This document shows positions 35,178 through 44,625 of a stretch of 56,314 nt of DNA, in pieces. How positions within the stretch are numbered: the stretch's first letter is position 1; every line of letters begins with the position of its first letter. Made by a program: the position numbers and the translations under genes. Source of the DNA: Methylotenera sp. (GTDB lineage Bacteria; Pseudomonadota; Gammaproteobacteria; Burkholderiales; Methylophilaceae); contig JAHRYP010000017.1 of NCBI GenBank assembly GCA_020622105.1, forward strand, positions 1 to 56,314. The letters are read 5' to 3'. The notes under the pieces were generated by a model. The model did not search any database. It was not told the DNA's origin and was given only the letters and a program-made list of their open reading frames with translations.

Positions 35178-35903
35178 TTAAGCCCACTCGCCGTTAATGA
35201 GTTTTTGCAGGGGCTTGTAATTTTGTTTGTAAGCCATTTTTTGGCTGTCCCTGATCCAGTAACCTAAATATAAATAGGGTAGCTCCAGATTTTTAGTCCA
35301 TTCCGCCTGCCACATCACGTTATAGGTGCCGTAACTTGTACCAACATCACTGGTGTCATAAAAGGTATAAACCGCAGAGATGCCATCGCGCACAATATCA
35401 ATCACGCTCACCATCTTGAGTTTTCCCTGATCGCGAAATTCAACCAATACGCTTTCTACATTACTCTGACACAAGAAATTTTTATACTGTTCTATTTCAT
35501 CTGCCTCAGAACTCTCAGTTTTTGCCTGATCATTGTGACGTGAACGCTGGTAGTCCGCATACAAGGCATAATGCTCTTCATAGTAATCTACAGATACGAT
35601 CTTGGTTGTGAGGTTTTGATGATGTTTGAAAGCGCGTTTCTGGCTGCGGTTAGGTGTGAATTCATTCACAGCAACTCTGACAGGCACGCATTCCTGACAG
35701 TTTTCGCAGTGGGGGCGGTAAGCAAATTTACCGCTACGGCGGAATCCCTGGTCTATCAGGCTGCTATATACCTCAGCATTGATCAGGTGTTGCGGCGCAG
35801 CAATCAGGCTTTGTGCCATTTTGTTGGGTAGGTAGCCGCAGCTATAACCTGTGGTGACATAGAATTGCAGCTTTTGCAGGGGTTGGTCGCCGGGTAAGCT
35901 CAT
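35178..35903 (-). CDS. bpt: Aspartate/glutamate leucyltransferase Bpt
   Basis: Transfers leucine from Leu-tRNA to proteins with N-terminal Asp or Glu, marking them for ClpAP. The 241-residue protein carries the N-terminal ATE motif GYSCGYLPNKMAQ, the Cys-rich FRRSGKFAYRPHCENCQECV, and C-terminal YLYLGYWIRDSQKMAYKQNY. Length is right for Bpt rather than the longer eukaryotic Ate1. It lies 27 bases downstream of aat, so both bacterial N-degron transferases are made together. Confidence 0.94.
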   Translation of the reverse strand: MSLPGDQPLQKLQFYVTTGYSCGYLPNKMAQSLIAAPQHLINAEVYSSLIDQGFRRSGKFAYRPHCENCQECVPVRVAVNEFTPNRSQKRAFKHHQNLTTKIVSVDYYEEHYALYADYQRSRHNDQAKTESSEADEIEQYKNFLCQSNVESVLVEFRDQGKLKMVSVIDIVRDGISAVYTFYDTSDVGTSYGTYNVMWQAEWTKNLELPYLYLGYWIRDSQKMAYKQNYKPLQKLINGEWA

Positions 35904-35930
35904 AGAACAATAATATCCATTACAAGTATA

Positions 35931-36650
35931 TTAGTTATGGGTGCTGTTATTAGCATAAGTTTCATTATTGCAGAGAATCGCAAGATTTTTAATAAATTCT
36001 TCCCTGTTTATTTCGCGAGCACCTAGACTGGCAAGATGTGCAGTTTTCATCTGGCAATCTATCATGCCTACACCTTGGTGATTGAGATGTTCTACCAAAC
36101 TCACAAAAGCGATTTTTGATGCATCAGTGACGTGATGGAACATACTTTCTCCGTAAAACATGTTGCCGATTTTTACGCCATAGCAGCCGCCAGCCAGCTT
36201 TCCATCCAGCCACGATTCGGCTGAAACTGCATAGCCTGCTTCATGCAGCGCACAATAGGCATCAATAATATCCTGAGTAATCCATGTACCATCTTGTCCG
36301 CTTCGTAATGTATTACTACAAGCGCTGATGACTTCGCGAAAGGCTGTATTAAAGCGCACTTCAAATTTTTGTTTTCTTAATGTTTTTTTGAGTGATTCAG
36401 CAACTTTTAGTTCGTCTGGAAACAGTACCATGCGTGGGTCCGGGCTCCACCATAAAATAGGCTCGCCATCACTGAACCAGGGGAATATGCCCTGCCGGTA
36501 AGCGGATAGCAAACGTGGTAAAGACAGATCGCCGCCTATAGCGATCAGGCCGTTAGGTTCGCGCAGTGCGCTTGATATCTCGGGAAAATCACAGTTTCCA
36601 TCGATGCTGGCAACGCGGCCATTTGGTAATTGATAATAAGCGTGGCTCAT
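35931..36650 (-). CDS. aat: Leucyl/phenylalanyl-tRNA-protein transferase
   Basis: Adds Leu or Phe to N-terminal Lys or Arg of proteins, directing them to ClpAP. The 239-residue protein has the family signature: [50 protein letters not shown] and [16 protein letters not shown]. It is first of the aat-bpt pair and divergent from the copper-associated genes. Confidence 0.95.
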   Translation of the reverse strand: MSHAYYQLPNGRVASIDGNCDFPEISSALREPNGLIAIGGDLSLPRLLSAYRQGIFPWFSDGEPILWWSPDPRMVLFPDELKVAESLKKTLRKQKFEVRFNTAFREVISACSNTLRSGQDGTWITQDIIDAYCALHEAGYAVSAESWLDGKLAGGCYGVKIGNMFYGESMFHHVTDASKIAFVSLVEHLNHQGVGMIDCQMKTAHLASLGAREINREEFIKNLAILCNNETYANNSTHN

Positions 36651-36727
36651 AAACTTAATCTTGATTAACAGGTATAGTTTGTACTATGCTTGGAGCATTG
36701 CTAAAAGCAAACTTTTGATAAGTGTAC

Positions 36728-37156
36728 ATGCGGTTATTTAACCATCATTTTCTGCGTATTTTTGTTGTTCTGCTCATAAGCGTGTTTATTTCAAACACGG
36801 TTTATGCAGGCGGTATGATGGTATCTGCCAGTATTGATAGTGTTGCTGTAAATGCGTCACTACAATCCCCAATAAAATCTACCTTGCAGCCTCACGCGGT
36901 TTCAGCACATGATGAGGCACATAACTGTCATCATCATGACGCTGCTGATTCATTGATAAGCCCTCAAGCGCATGATCAATCACCTTCACATGGTAGCTGC
37001 AGTCATTGTAATCATTGCATGGCTTGTTATTCAATGATTCTTTATGATCAAGTCAATGTTGTATCCATTTCCAGTCAGCCTGTGTTGGCGATTGCCAATC
37101 ATGTGCTTTATCTGGCACCTACCACTCCCCAGCCAAATAAACCGCCCATCAGCTGA
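36728..37156 (+). CDS. Exported His/Cys-rich metal-binding protein
   Basis: A 142-residue protein with a signal peptide ending at VYA (about residue 27). A metal-binding patch in the middle contains HNCHHHD and, further on, SHGSCSHCNHCMACYSM, giving many His and Cys ligands. The pattern resembles small DUF2946-like proteins found with copper resistance genes. The frame also has a GTG two codons upstream (36722); I prefer the ATG because it begins a normal signal peptide. It lies 127 bases before a TolC-type gene and a multicopper oxidase gene, so periplasmic copper binding is the likely role. Confidence 0.7.
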   Translation: MRLFNHHFLRIFVVLLISVFISNTVYAGGMMVSASIDSVAVNASLQSPIKSTLQPHAVSAHDEAHNCHHHDAADSLISPQAHDQSPSHGSCSHCNHCMACYSMILYDQVNVVSISSQPVLAIANHVLYLAPTTPQPNKPPIS

Positions 37157-37283
37157 TTTTCTACTGCGAAATGATGTTTGCGTAGTTTTGTTATAAGACT
37201 TTAAGCGTATTACATCAATGTCATGTCGGGGTTGATGCGGTTTAGTTACATCAATCCCAGTCAGTTATATAGATGGAGGTTGT

Positions 37284-38681
37284 ATGAAAGTTTTTAAAAC
37301 AATCCCTGATCAAAACACCTTGTTACGATACCTGCCGGTATTGTTATTGAGTAGTTTTGTATTGAGCGGATGTGCCAGCTTTTCTAAAGATGGCGGTTTG
37401 AATGATGTTAAGTCTTTAACACAGAGGCACATTAAACAGGAAGTCGTCTGGCCAAAAACAGCAGCGGAACAGCAGCTCGCAGAGGCGCGCGTGCAAGAGT
37501 TACTGCAAAAAGAGCTGGATGTCGAAAGTGCGGTGCAGATTGCGTTGCTGAGTAACAAAGGATTGCAGGCTTCATTATTTGAGCTTGGCATTTCCGAAGC
37601 CGAAGTGGTGCAGGCAGGCCGCTTGCCTAATCCAAAGTTTTCCATGTTGTATGCCCGCCATAACGGCGATTACAAAATCGAGCAGGCGCTTACGTTTAAC
37701 ATTTTCTCATTGTTGACCATGCCGAAAATGCTGGAAATTGAGCGCCTGAATTTCGAGAATACCAAACAGAAGACCGCGCTTGATGTGCTGAAATTGGCTT
37801 ATCAGACAAGATTAGCCTATTTTAATGCGGTAGCAGCAAATGAGCAGGTGACTTACAGTGCGCAGGTGCTGGAGTCTGCAGAGGCGAGTGCCGAGATGGC
37901 AAGGCGCATGGTGAAAGCCGGTAACTGGAACCAGCTTGAACTGGCACGTGAGCAGGGCTTTTATGCGGATGCCAAGCAGGATGCACTGGCAGCAAAGCAA
38001 AAGCAGTCTGCAGCCCATGAAGCTTTAACACGCCTGCTGGGCGTTTCTGTTAACCAGCTTGCAATACAGAAGCGCCTGCCGGATTTACCCAAGACCATTA
38101 CCGAACCGTCACAATTTCAACAAGAGGCTGTTGAGCAGCGGCTTGATTTGCAAGCAGCACGTTTGCGTGTGCAGGCGCTGGCCAAACAATTAGGTCTTAC
38201 CAAAGCTACCAGCGTGATTAACGTGCTGGAACTGGGACCTGCGCGGGTGCTTGAAGGCAGGCGGGGTGATAGTTACAAAAAAGGTGTAGATATTTCATTC
38301 GAACTACCTTTATTTGACTGGGGCGGAGCAAAAGTGGCGCGTGCGGAAGCGACTTATATGCAAGGCGTAAACCGCGCTGCCTATATTGCAAGTAATGCGC
38401 AGTCAGAGATTCGCGAAGCCTATAGCCACTACAGCACAAGCTACGATATTGCCAAACAATATCACGATGAAATCGTACCCTTGCGCAAGAAGGTGCTGGA
38501 TGAGAAGCTGTTGCGCTACAACGGTATGCTGATCAGCCCGTTTGAGCTCTTTGCAGATGCACGTGCACAGGTTGCCAGCGTGAAAACCTATATAGAAAAA
38601 TTGAATGAATTCTGGCTGGCTGATACCGAACTGCAAATGACGCGTATCGGCACTCTGAATTCATTGGAAGGAAAAGAATAA
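37284..38681 (+). CDS. TolC-family outer-membrane lipoprotein
   Basis: A 465-residue outer-membrane efflux protein. The lipobox LSGC places the lipid-modified Cys near residue 30. Two long-helix OEP repeats follow (AVQIALLSNKGLQASLFELG and QEAVEQRLDLQAARLRVQAL with their coiled coils). A ribosome site GGAGG precedes ATG 37284. There is no membrane-fusion or RND pump gene beside it; instead the stop overlaps the start of a multicopper oxidase by one base (TAATG), an arrangement seen in copper tolerance clusters. Export of copper or delivery to the cell surface is an inference. Confidence 0.88.
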   Translation: MKVFKTIPDQNTLLRYLPVLLLSSFVLSGCASFSKDGGLNDVKSLTQRHIKQEVVWPKTAAEQQLAEARVQELLQKELDVESAVQIALLSNKGLQASLFELGISEAEVVQAGRLPNPKFSMLYARHNGDYKIEQALTFNIFSLLTMPKMLEIERLNFENTKQKTALDVLKLAYQTRLAYFNAVAANEQVTYSAQVLESAEASAEMARRMVKAGNWNQLELAREQGFYADAKQDALAAKQKQSAAHEALTRLLGVSVNQLAIQKRLPDLPKTITEPSQFQQEAVEQRLDLQAARLRVQALAKQLGLTKATSVINVLELGPARVLEGRRGDSYKKGVDISFELPLFDWGGAKVARAEATYMQGVNRAAYIASNAQSEIREAYSHYSTSYDIAKQYHDEIVPLRKKVLDEKLLRYNGMLISPFELFADARAQVASVKTYIEKLNEFWLADTELQMTRIGTLNSLEGKE

Positions 38682-40099
38682 TGGATTCCCCAAAATTGAA
38701 CAGACGCGATTTTTTCAAGCTGGCGGGTGCCGCAGGCGCAGGTATCGCTTTAAGCTCGGTCAGTAACGTAGCGATGGCAGCATTGCCTGAAATCGTATCC
38801 TCAGAAAAAGCCGATACCCATGCCCCTTTGCATCCGGATACTGGCAGGCCTTATAACCCGGTGGTGACACTCAATGGCTGGAGTCTGCCCTGGCGCATGA
38901 ATAATGGCGTTAAAGAATTCCATCTGGTGGCAGAACCTGTTGTGCGTGAAATTGCACCGGGTATGAAAGCCCACTTGTGGGGCTATAACGGTCAAAGCCC
39001 GGGACCTACGATTGAAGTGGTAGAAGGCGACCGTGTACGCATATTTGTAACGAACCGGCTTCCGGAGAAAACCAGCATCCACTGGCATGGTCAGCGCCTG
39101 CCTAATGGCATGGATGGCGTAAGTGGCCTGACGCAGCCGGCAATTATGCCCGGTAAAACGTTTGTGTATGAATTTGTGGCAAAGCGCCCGGGTACCTTTA
39201 TGTATCATCCGCATGCCGATGAAATGACGCAAATGGCGATGGGGCTCATGGGCAGCTGGATTACGCACTTTAAAGATACCAAAACTATGCCGGTAGACCG
39301 GGACTTTGTATTCTTGCTGAATGCTTATGATATTGAGCCTGGCAGTTACAAGCCTAAGACCAATACCATGCTCAATTTTAATTTATGGACATGGAATAGC
39401 CGCGCCTTTCCGGGCATCGATCCTCTGGTCGTACGCAAGAATGATCGTGTGCGTATTCGCGTCGGTAATCTGACAATGACTAATCATCCGATTCATCTGC
39501 ATGGCCATGAATTTATGGTGACGGGTACTGATGGCGGTTGGGTACCGCCGAGTGCTAGATGGCCGGAAGTAACGACTGATATTGCAGTAGGGCAGATGCG
39601 TGCGCTTGAATTTTTGGCAGATGAGCTGGGTGATTGGGCGCTGCATTGCCATAAAAGCCATCACACCATGAATGCTATGGGGCATGAGGTACCAACACTG
39701 CTGGATGTGAAGCAGGATGACCTGGTGAAAAAGATCAGTAATCTGGTGCCAGATTATATGGCAATGGGTGAAACCGGCATGTCGGAAATGAGCGATATGG
39801 CCGCCATGATGGATATGCCGTTACCGGAAAATACACTGCCGATGATGACAGGAACCGGCCAGTATGGCGCCATTGAAATGGGCGGCATGTTCAGCACGCT
39901 TAAAGTGCGTGAAGGTCTTGCACGTAACGACTACAAAGACCCCGGGCCATACCGGCATCCCAAAGGGTCAGTTGCCCGAGAATACGATGGGTCTGATCAA
40001 GCACCGGAAATAAAAAGGCCGCAGATTAAAGATGAGGCACCTGCTGTAGAGGTTCAGGTACGCAAGCCAGGTGGGCATGGCGAGCATAGCGGGCATTGA
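38681..40099 (+). CDS. Tat-exported multicopper oxidase (CopA/CueO type)
   Basis: A 472-residue periplasmic copper oxidase. A twin-arginine signal (NRRDFFKLAGAAGAG, Arg 8-9) marks folded export. Copper ligands are all present: HWHGQRLPNGMDGV and YHPHADEMTQMAMG in domain 1, HPIHLHGHEF and HCHKSHHTMNAMGH at the type 1 and trinuclear sites. A Met-rich stretch near residues 360-410 (METGMSEM-like runs, MMDMP, MMTGTG) and a His-rich C-terminus (GGHGEHSGH) would bind extra copper. It should oxidise Cu(I) to less toxic Cu(II). Translationally coupled to the TolC-like gene. Confidence 0.93.
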   Translation: MDSPKLNRRDFFKLAGAAGAGIALSSVSNVAMAALPEIVSSEKADTHAPLHPDTGRPYNPVVTLNGWSLPWRMNNGVKEFHLVAEPVVREIAPGMKAHLWGYNGQSPGPTIEVVEGDRVRIFVTNRLPEKTSIHWHGQRLPNGMDGVSGLTQPAIMPGKTFVYEFVAKRPGTFMYHPHADEMTQMAMGLMGSWITHFKDTKTMPVDRDFVFLLNAYDIEPGSYKPKTNTMLNFNLWTWNSRAFPGIDPLVVRKNDRVRIRVGNLTMTNHPIHLHGHEFMVTGTDGGWVPPSARWPEVTTDIAVGQMRALEFLADELGDWALHCHKSHHTMNAMGHEVPTLLDVKQDDLVKKISNLVPDYMAMGETGMSEMSDMAAMMDMPLPENTLPMMTGTGQYGAIEMGGMFSTLKVREGLARNDYKDPGPYRHPKGSVAREYDGSDQAPEIKRPQIKDEAPAVEVQVRKPGGHGEHSGH

Positions 40100-40117
40100 C
40101 GGAAGCTTTGATTTTAT

Positions 40118-40143
40118 GAGTCCCCCGGCTTGCCGGTGGACTC
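40118..40143. terminator. Hairpin downstream of the multicopper oxidase gene
   Basis: GAGTCC and GGACTC flank CCGGC/GCCGG arms, giving an almost perfect GC-rich hairpin with a 2-base tip. There is no T-run after it, so it may slow polymerase or protect the transcript end rather than terminate. Confidence 0.5.
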
Positions 40144-40193
40144 AGCAAGGATTTACCTGCACGTCGGTCATTTAATTTTGGATAGGAAAAAAC

Positions 40194-40544
40194 ATGCAAT
40201 ATCTGATCGTTAAATATCTGATCACGGCTGGAGTGGTGGTGCTGGTATCAGAACTTGCAAAGCGCAGCGACAAACTTGGTGGCTTGGTTGCGGCCTTGCC
40301 GCTGGTGACTGTATTAACCCTGATATGGCTTTACGTGGAGCAGCAGCCAGTGAGCAAAATTGCTAATCACGCATGGTATACATTCTGGTATGTGATTCCA
40401 ACGCTACCTATGTTTTTGGCGTTTCCGTTGCTGCTGCCAAAGATTGGATTCTGGCCAACTTTGTTAGCATGTGTTGTTATTACAGTGATTTGCTTTAGCT
40501 TATTTGCCGTGGTTGCAAAGCGCTGGGGCATAGAGTTGCTTTAG
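40194..40544 (+). CDS. DUF3147 family membrane protein
   Basis: A 116-residue protein made of four hydrophobic segments with short loops, beginning MQYLIVKYLITAGVVVLVSE and containing GGLVAALPLVTVLTLIWLYV. This is the DUF3147 pattern, a small inner-membrane family without known function. A GGAAAA stretch precedes the ATG. It follows the copper genes by about 95 bases and a hairpin, so co-transcription is possible but not shown. Confidence 0.82.
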   Translation: MQYLIVKYLITAGVVVLVSELAKRSDKLGGLVAALPLVTVLTLIWLYVEQQPVSKIANHAWYTFWYVIPTLPMFLAFPLLLPKIGFWPTLLACVVITVICFSLFAVVAKRWGIELL

Positions 40545-40751
40545 AGTTGCTAGTTTTCGCAGCATCAGCACCAAATAAATGCCTGTAGTAAATGTTTACA
40601 GTTGCACAGTGCAATTTTACATAGCCTTGTTATAAATGGGGTTAAAAATATGTAAAGATTTAGTAAAAAAGCTTTTTAATCATACAATTAGCGCGTAAAA
40701 TGCGCGGTCTTTTATAGTTTATCGAATCACACCTTGGAACAATACTCAACA

Positions 40752-42890
40752 ATGCTAGCTAAGCCCATTCAAAGCTACCGTCCTTACTGGGCGAAGCGCT
40801 TTGGGCCTGCGCCTGTTTTGCCTATGTCTCGTGCCGAGATGGACGCGTTGGGTTGGGATAGCTGCGACATTATTCTGGTATCCGGCGACGCGTATATCGA
40901 CCATCCGAGTTTTGGCGTAGCACTGATTGGCCGTTTGCTGGAAGCACAGGGCTTTCGTGTAGGAATTATTGCACAGCCTGATTGGCAGAATGCCAGTGCA
41001 TTCAAGGTGTTGGGTAAACCTAACCTGTATTTCGGCGTTACTGCCGGCAATATGGATAGCATGGTGAATCGCTACACCGCCGATAGAAAAATCCGCAGTG
41101 ATGATGCTTACACGCCGGATGCTGCGGCCAATAAGCGCCCGGATCGTGCAGTGCTGGTATACAGCCAGCGTTGCCGCGAAGCTTATTCTGACGTGCCACT
41201 GGTGATTGGCAGTATTGAAGCCAGTTTGCGCCGTATCGCGCATTATGATTACTGGTCTGATAAAGTGCGCCGCAGTATTCTGGTAGATTCCAAAGCCGAC
41301 ATTTTATTGTATGGCAATGCAGAGCGTGCGCTGGTGGAGTTAACACACCGCATCGCCAAAGGTGAGAAAATCGCTGACATTCAGGATATTCGCGGCACTG
41401 CATTTTTACGCAAGCATATTCCTGAAGGCTGGAGCGAGATCGAAAGTACCAAGCTGGATCGCCCGGGAACAGTAGAGAAACACGTTGACCCGTATGAAAT
41501 GAAAATGGGTAAAGCCGATGCCAGCTGTGCAACGGACGACAGCAAAGCTAAAACAGATTTACCTGATGGCACAAAAGCGATTGAAATTGTGCGTAAGCCC
41601 AAAGCTGATAGAACGAAGCAGGTTGTGCGTTTACCTTCATATGAAGAAGTCGCGGGTGACCCTGTCATGTATGCGCATGCGTCACGCGTACTGCATCTGG
41701 AAGCAAACCCCGGGAATGCGCGTGCGCTGGTACAACGCCATGCCGACCGTGAAGTTTGGCTGAACCCGCCGCCGATTCCGCTCACGACTAAAGAGATGGA
41801 TTATGTGTACGACATGCCGTATGCACGTAAGCCGCATCCAGCCTATAAAGACGCAAAAATCCCGGCATGGGAGATGATCCGTTTCAGTGTGAATATCATG
41901 CGCGGCTGTTTTGGCGGCTGTACTTTCTGCAGCATTACCGAGCATGAAGGCCGCATTATTCAAAGTCGTTCTGAAGGTTCGATACTGAAAGAAATTGAAG
42001 AAATCCGCGATAAGGTAGATGGCTTTACCGGTGTTATTTCTGACCTGGGTGGCCCAACTGCCAATATGTATCGCATTGCCTGCAAGAGCGAGACCATTGA
42101 AAAGAACTGCCGTAAGCTGAGCTGTGTGTATCCGGGCATCTGTGAAAACCTGCAAACCGACCATAGCGCCCTGATTCAGCTTTACCGCAAAGCGCGCGCC
42201 ATTAAAGGCGTGAAGAAAATCCTGATCGGTAGCGGCGTACGTTATGACCTAGCGGTGAAATCACCTGAATACGTGAAAGAACTGGTACAGCACCACGTAG
42301 GTGGTTATCTAAAAATTGCCCCTGAGCACAGTGAAGAAAACGTGCTGAGTAAAATGATGAAGCCGGGCATGGATGCATATGACGAATTCAAAGCCATGTT
42401 TGAAAGATTCAGTGCCGAGGCAGGTAAGAAACAGTATCTGATTCCTTACTTTATTGCGGCGCACCCAGGTACTACCGATGACGACATGCTGAATCTGGCG
42501 TTATGGCTCAAAAAGTATGATTTCAAGCTGGATCAGGTGCAGACCTTTACGCCAACGCCAATGGCAATGGCGACTGCGATGTACCATTCCGGTAAGAACC
42601 CGTTGCGTAAGGTCACGGCAGATTCCGATACGGTACCGATCCCTAAAGCCGGAAATGTGCGCAAGCTACATAAAGCGTTTATCCGTTATCACGATCCTAA
42701 CAACTGGCCAATGCTGCGCGAAGCTTTAATCCGCATGGGTCGCCCCGACCTGATCGGCAGCGGCAAGCAATGCCTGATCCCAGCATGGCAGCCACTTTCC
42801 AGCAAACCGTTGACAACTGTGCGCGGTGAACAACTGGAGCGTACGGTAAGGCCAAGACGCACGGTAGAGAAAAAACGTAAGTACTCGTAA
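40752..42890 (+). CDS. ygiQ: YgiQ-family radical SAM protein
   Basis: A large radical S-adenosylmethionine enzyme (712 residues from this start) of unknown reaction. Family blocks are [20 protein letters not shown] near the start, [20 protein letters not shown], the 4Fe-4S site [17 protein letters not shown] (Cys-x3-Cys-x2-Cys) near residue 385, and [19 protein letters not shown]. The E. coli protein matches well. ATG 40752 is my choice; an in-frame TTG at 40734 adds six residues and cannot be excluded. An AT-rich region of about 190 bases precedes it. It is followed by a palindromic repeat. Confidence 0.92.
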   Translation: MLAKPIQSYRPYWAKRFGPAPVLPMSRAEMDALGWDSCDIILVSGDAYIDHPSFGVALIGRLLEAQGFRVGIIAQPDWQNASAFKVLGKPNLYFGVTAGNMDSMVNRYTADRKIRSDDAYTPDAAANKRPDRAVLVYSQRCREAYSDVPLVIGSIEASLRRIAHYDYWSDKVRRSILVDSKADILLYGNAERALVELTHRIAKGEKIADIQDIRGTAFLRKHIPEGWSEIESTKLDRPGTVEKHVDPYEMKMGKADASCATDDSKAKTDLPDGTKAIEIVRKPKADRTKQVVRLPSYEEVAGDPVMYAHASRVLHLEANPGNARALVQRHADREVWLNPPPIPLTTKEMDYVYDMPYARKPHPAYKDAKIPAWEMIRFSVNIMRGCFGGCTFCSITEHEGRIIQSRSEGSILKEIEEIRDKVDGFTGVISDLGGPTANMYRIACKSETIEKNCRKLSCVYPGICENLQTDHSALIQLYRKARAIKGVKKILIGSGVRYDLAVKSPEYVKELVQHHVGGYLKIAPEHSEENVLSKMMKPGMDAYDEFKAMFERFSAEAGKKQYLIPYFIAAHPGTTDDDMLNLALWLKKYDFKLDQVQTFTPTPMAMATAMYHSGKNPLRKVTADSDTVPIPKAGNVRKLHKAFIRYHDPNNWPMLREALIRMGRPDLIGSGKQCLIPAWQPLSSKPLTTVRGEQLERTVRPRRTVEKKRKYS

Positions 42891-42919
42891 CTTTTCTTAA
42901 AGGAAGCGTTGTTTAAATC

Positions 42920-43062
42920 GTCATTGCGTACCCGTATAGGGCATCCCCATCAAACTAAGCTACTAAAGTAGCAAGTTTGGTGTGAAGGAGCATAGCGACG
43001 CGGCAATCCATAATTTCTTTTTAGTATAAAGCACTGGATTGCCACGCTTCGCTCGCAATGAC
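42920..43062. repeat. REP-like palindromic element with insert
   Basis: GTCATTGCG (42920-42928) and CGCAATGAC (43054-43062) form the ends, and GGCAATCCA (43002-43010) pairs with TGGATTGCC (43035-43043). This is the 'GTCATTGCGA...GCAATCCA' palindrome dispersed in many bacterial genomes. The left half is split by about 55 bases that contain their own hairpin. Imperfect inverted arms (about 42897-42911 and 43080-43093) lie just outside. No open frame is inside. Confidence 0.7.
42949..42982. repeat. Small hairpin inserted in the repeat
   Basis: ATCAAACT-aa-GCTACT pairs with AGTAGC-a-AGTTTGGT around a 2-base tip. It sits within the stretch that interrupts the larger palindrome and looks like a second, independent mobile-type palindrome. 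Confidence 0.5.
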
Positions 43063-43191
43063 AAACATTATGAATAGATCAGCGTTTCCTTAAATATTTT
43101 TTTGGCACTAAACTTTTCTTATGTGTTCAAGGTCTTGAAAAGGGTATGGTTTGTTTCTGTTGAAATAAACTACAGACTTTTAAGGCTTTAT

Positions 43192-44070
43192 ATGACTTCC
43201 AATTTTAAAAATACGGTAAAGAGACTAATGTTATTTAGTATCTTTACTTTATTCAGCATAAGTGCCGGTGCAGCCTCCGGCATGTTCTGGAAAGCAGAGT
43301 CAGCTTCTGCTAACACTATCTACCTGTTTGGCACGATACATACTGACGATAATCGCGTGACGGATTTTTCACCTGTAGTGATCAGTGCGATTAAATCTTC
43401 TGATGCATTTATGATGGAAACACTGGCGCCCAAGGACCCTTCGGTATTGATGATGCCGGTCGGCAGTCTTAAAGACATGTTGACGGAAGCGGAACTCGAA
43501 AAAGTATATGAACTGACCGAATTCCATGTGATGCACCGTAACGCGGCTTTGCGCATGAAGCCTTGGTTATTGGCAGCAATATTTGATGTGCCGCGCCCAA
43601 TAACGCCTTTTGCCCAAGATAACCTGCTTATGGCGCAGGCTGAAGATTTTGGCAAGGAAATCATTGGTATTGAAAGTACAGCCGAACATTTTGGCGTAAT
43701 GGATAGCATCAGCATGGATGAACAGATAACGATGCTGCGCGAGGTGTTGAAGCGAACACCTGATGCTAAAGAGCGTGATTACGAAAGGCTGGTTCAAGCT
43801 TACCTGAAAGGTGATAGTGAGAAACTTGCACTTTTAAACGCTGAAATTACCGGTAACAGTATGCAGAAAGATTTGTGGGAACGCATGCGAGTTAAGCTGC
43901 TGGATGAGCGTAATGCATTAATGGCCGAGCGCATATTAGAAGCAGCAAAAACTAAAAAACTATTCGTAGGTGTCGGTGCTTCGCACTTGGCAGGTCAGGC
44001 TGGGCTATTAGTCATGCTTAAAAACGCTGGTTTTAAGTTAACACCAGTTAAATTAAAGCCAGTTAAATAA
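43192..44070 (+). CDS. TraB/GumN-family protein
   Basis: A 292-residue exported protein. The signal peptide (hydrophobic core LMLFSIFTLFSISAGAAS) ends near residue 30. TraB/GumN landmarks are TIYLFGTIHTDDNRV, the Met-Glu pair in AFMMETLAP, KEIIGIESTAEHFGVMD, and the C-terminal KLFVGVGASHLAGQAGLLVM. Members are thought to be metal-dependent hydrolases or proteases, but function is unproven. I start at ATG 43192 because upstream codons (from 43102) are not signal-like and have no homology support. Confidence 0.85.
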   Translation: MTSNFKNTVKRLMLFSIFTLFSISAGAASGMFWKAESASANTIYLFGTIHTDDNRVTDFSPVVISAIKSSDAFMMETLAPKDPSVLMMPVGSLKDMLTEAELEKVYELTEFHVMHRNAALRMKPWLLAAIFDVPRPITPFAQDNLLMAQAEDFGKEIIGIESTAEHFGVMDSISMDEQITMLREVLKRTPDAKERDYERLVQAYLKGDSEKLALLNAEITGNSMQKDLWERMRVKLLDERNALMAERILEAAKTKKLFVGVGASHLAGQAGLLVMLKNAGFKLTPVKLKPVK

Positions 44071-44094
44071 AGGTTTGCTTAATTGCGCGTTTAA

Positions 44095-44577
44095 TTAATC
44101 GTGACGTCTGTATTCCCATGGCGGTATGGGATCGCTCTGCGTCCATAAACCTAAGTGCCGATTTTCAGCTTCTTCCTGAGCATCCACATAGTCAGCTTGA
44201 TCTTGTGAATATGGGTCATCCATAAAATGCTTGAAAACCCATGCCATGCCGCGCTTTACCTGCTCCAGATTTACATCAACTTTTTTTAGCAATACTTTGC
44301 CAACTACGCGTTTGTGGTAGTCGCGTTTTATCCAGTTCACGGTGACTTCTTTGCCGTTAATCAAATCAGACAGTGACTTTTTTGATTCCATACCGAAAGG
44401 CTGCTGTTTCTCTGGTGCATCAATACCAGACAGCCTGACTTTAAATTCTGTATTGGTTGCATCCACAATCGTGATGTTATCACCGGACGAAACATCTACG
44501 ACGCGCCCAGTCAGTTCGTCTGCGTACGCGCAAATTGAAAATAGCAGTAGTAAGCTCGAAAATAAAAGCTTTGTCAT
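44095..44577 (-). CDS. Exported staphylococcal-nuclease-like protein
   Basis: A 160-residue thermonuclease-family protein. ATG 44577 gives a clean signal peptide (MTKLLFSSLLLLFSICAYA). The SNase fold shows GRVVDVSSGDNITIVD, the catalytic-type RLSGIDAPEKQQPFG with its Asp, VTVNWIKRDYHKRVVGKV, and the closing AEAENRHLGLW-like helix. It likely degrades extracellular or periplasmic DNA or RNA. It is convergent with the TraB-like gene and co-directional with the lipocalin gene. Confidence 0.87.
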   Translation of the reverse strand: MTKLLFSSLLLLFSICAYADELTGRVVDVSSGDNITIVDATNTEFKVRLSGIDAPEKQQPFGMESKKSLSDLINGKEVTVNWIKRDYHKRVVGKVLLKKVDVNLEQVKRGMAWVFKHFMDDPYSQDQADYVDAQEEAENRHLGLWTQSDPIPPWEYRRHD

Positions 44578-44625
44578 GTGATCTAGAGATGAAAAATAGT
44601 TGTTTAAAATCAAGTTAATGCCTAA

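Noticed and set aside
36661-36687. Promoter with TTGATT and TACTAT before the His/Cys-rich gene
   Set aside because: The spacer is only 15 bases and no CueR-type dyad is evident, so I do not list it.
40602-40614. TTGCACAGTGCAA palindrome as an NtrC site
   Set aside because: The half-sites are only 3 bases apart instead of 7, and there is no sigma-54 element before ygiQ.
40755-41532. Long antisense open frames across ygiQ
   Set aside because: They are shadows of a strongly coding frame; their composition is Cys/His/Arg rich in a way typical of reverse frames.
42895-43094. Insertion sequence or CRISPR fragment
   Set aside because: There is no transposase frame, no target duplication that I can see, and no regular repeat-spacer pattern; a palindromic repeat explains it better.
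43102-43191. Upstream extension of the TraB-like protein
   Set aside because: The extra 30 residues precede a normal signal peptide and have no ribosome site, so ATG 43192 is preferred.
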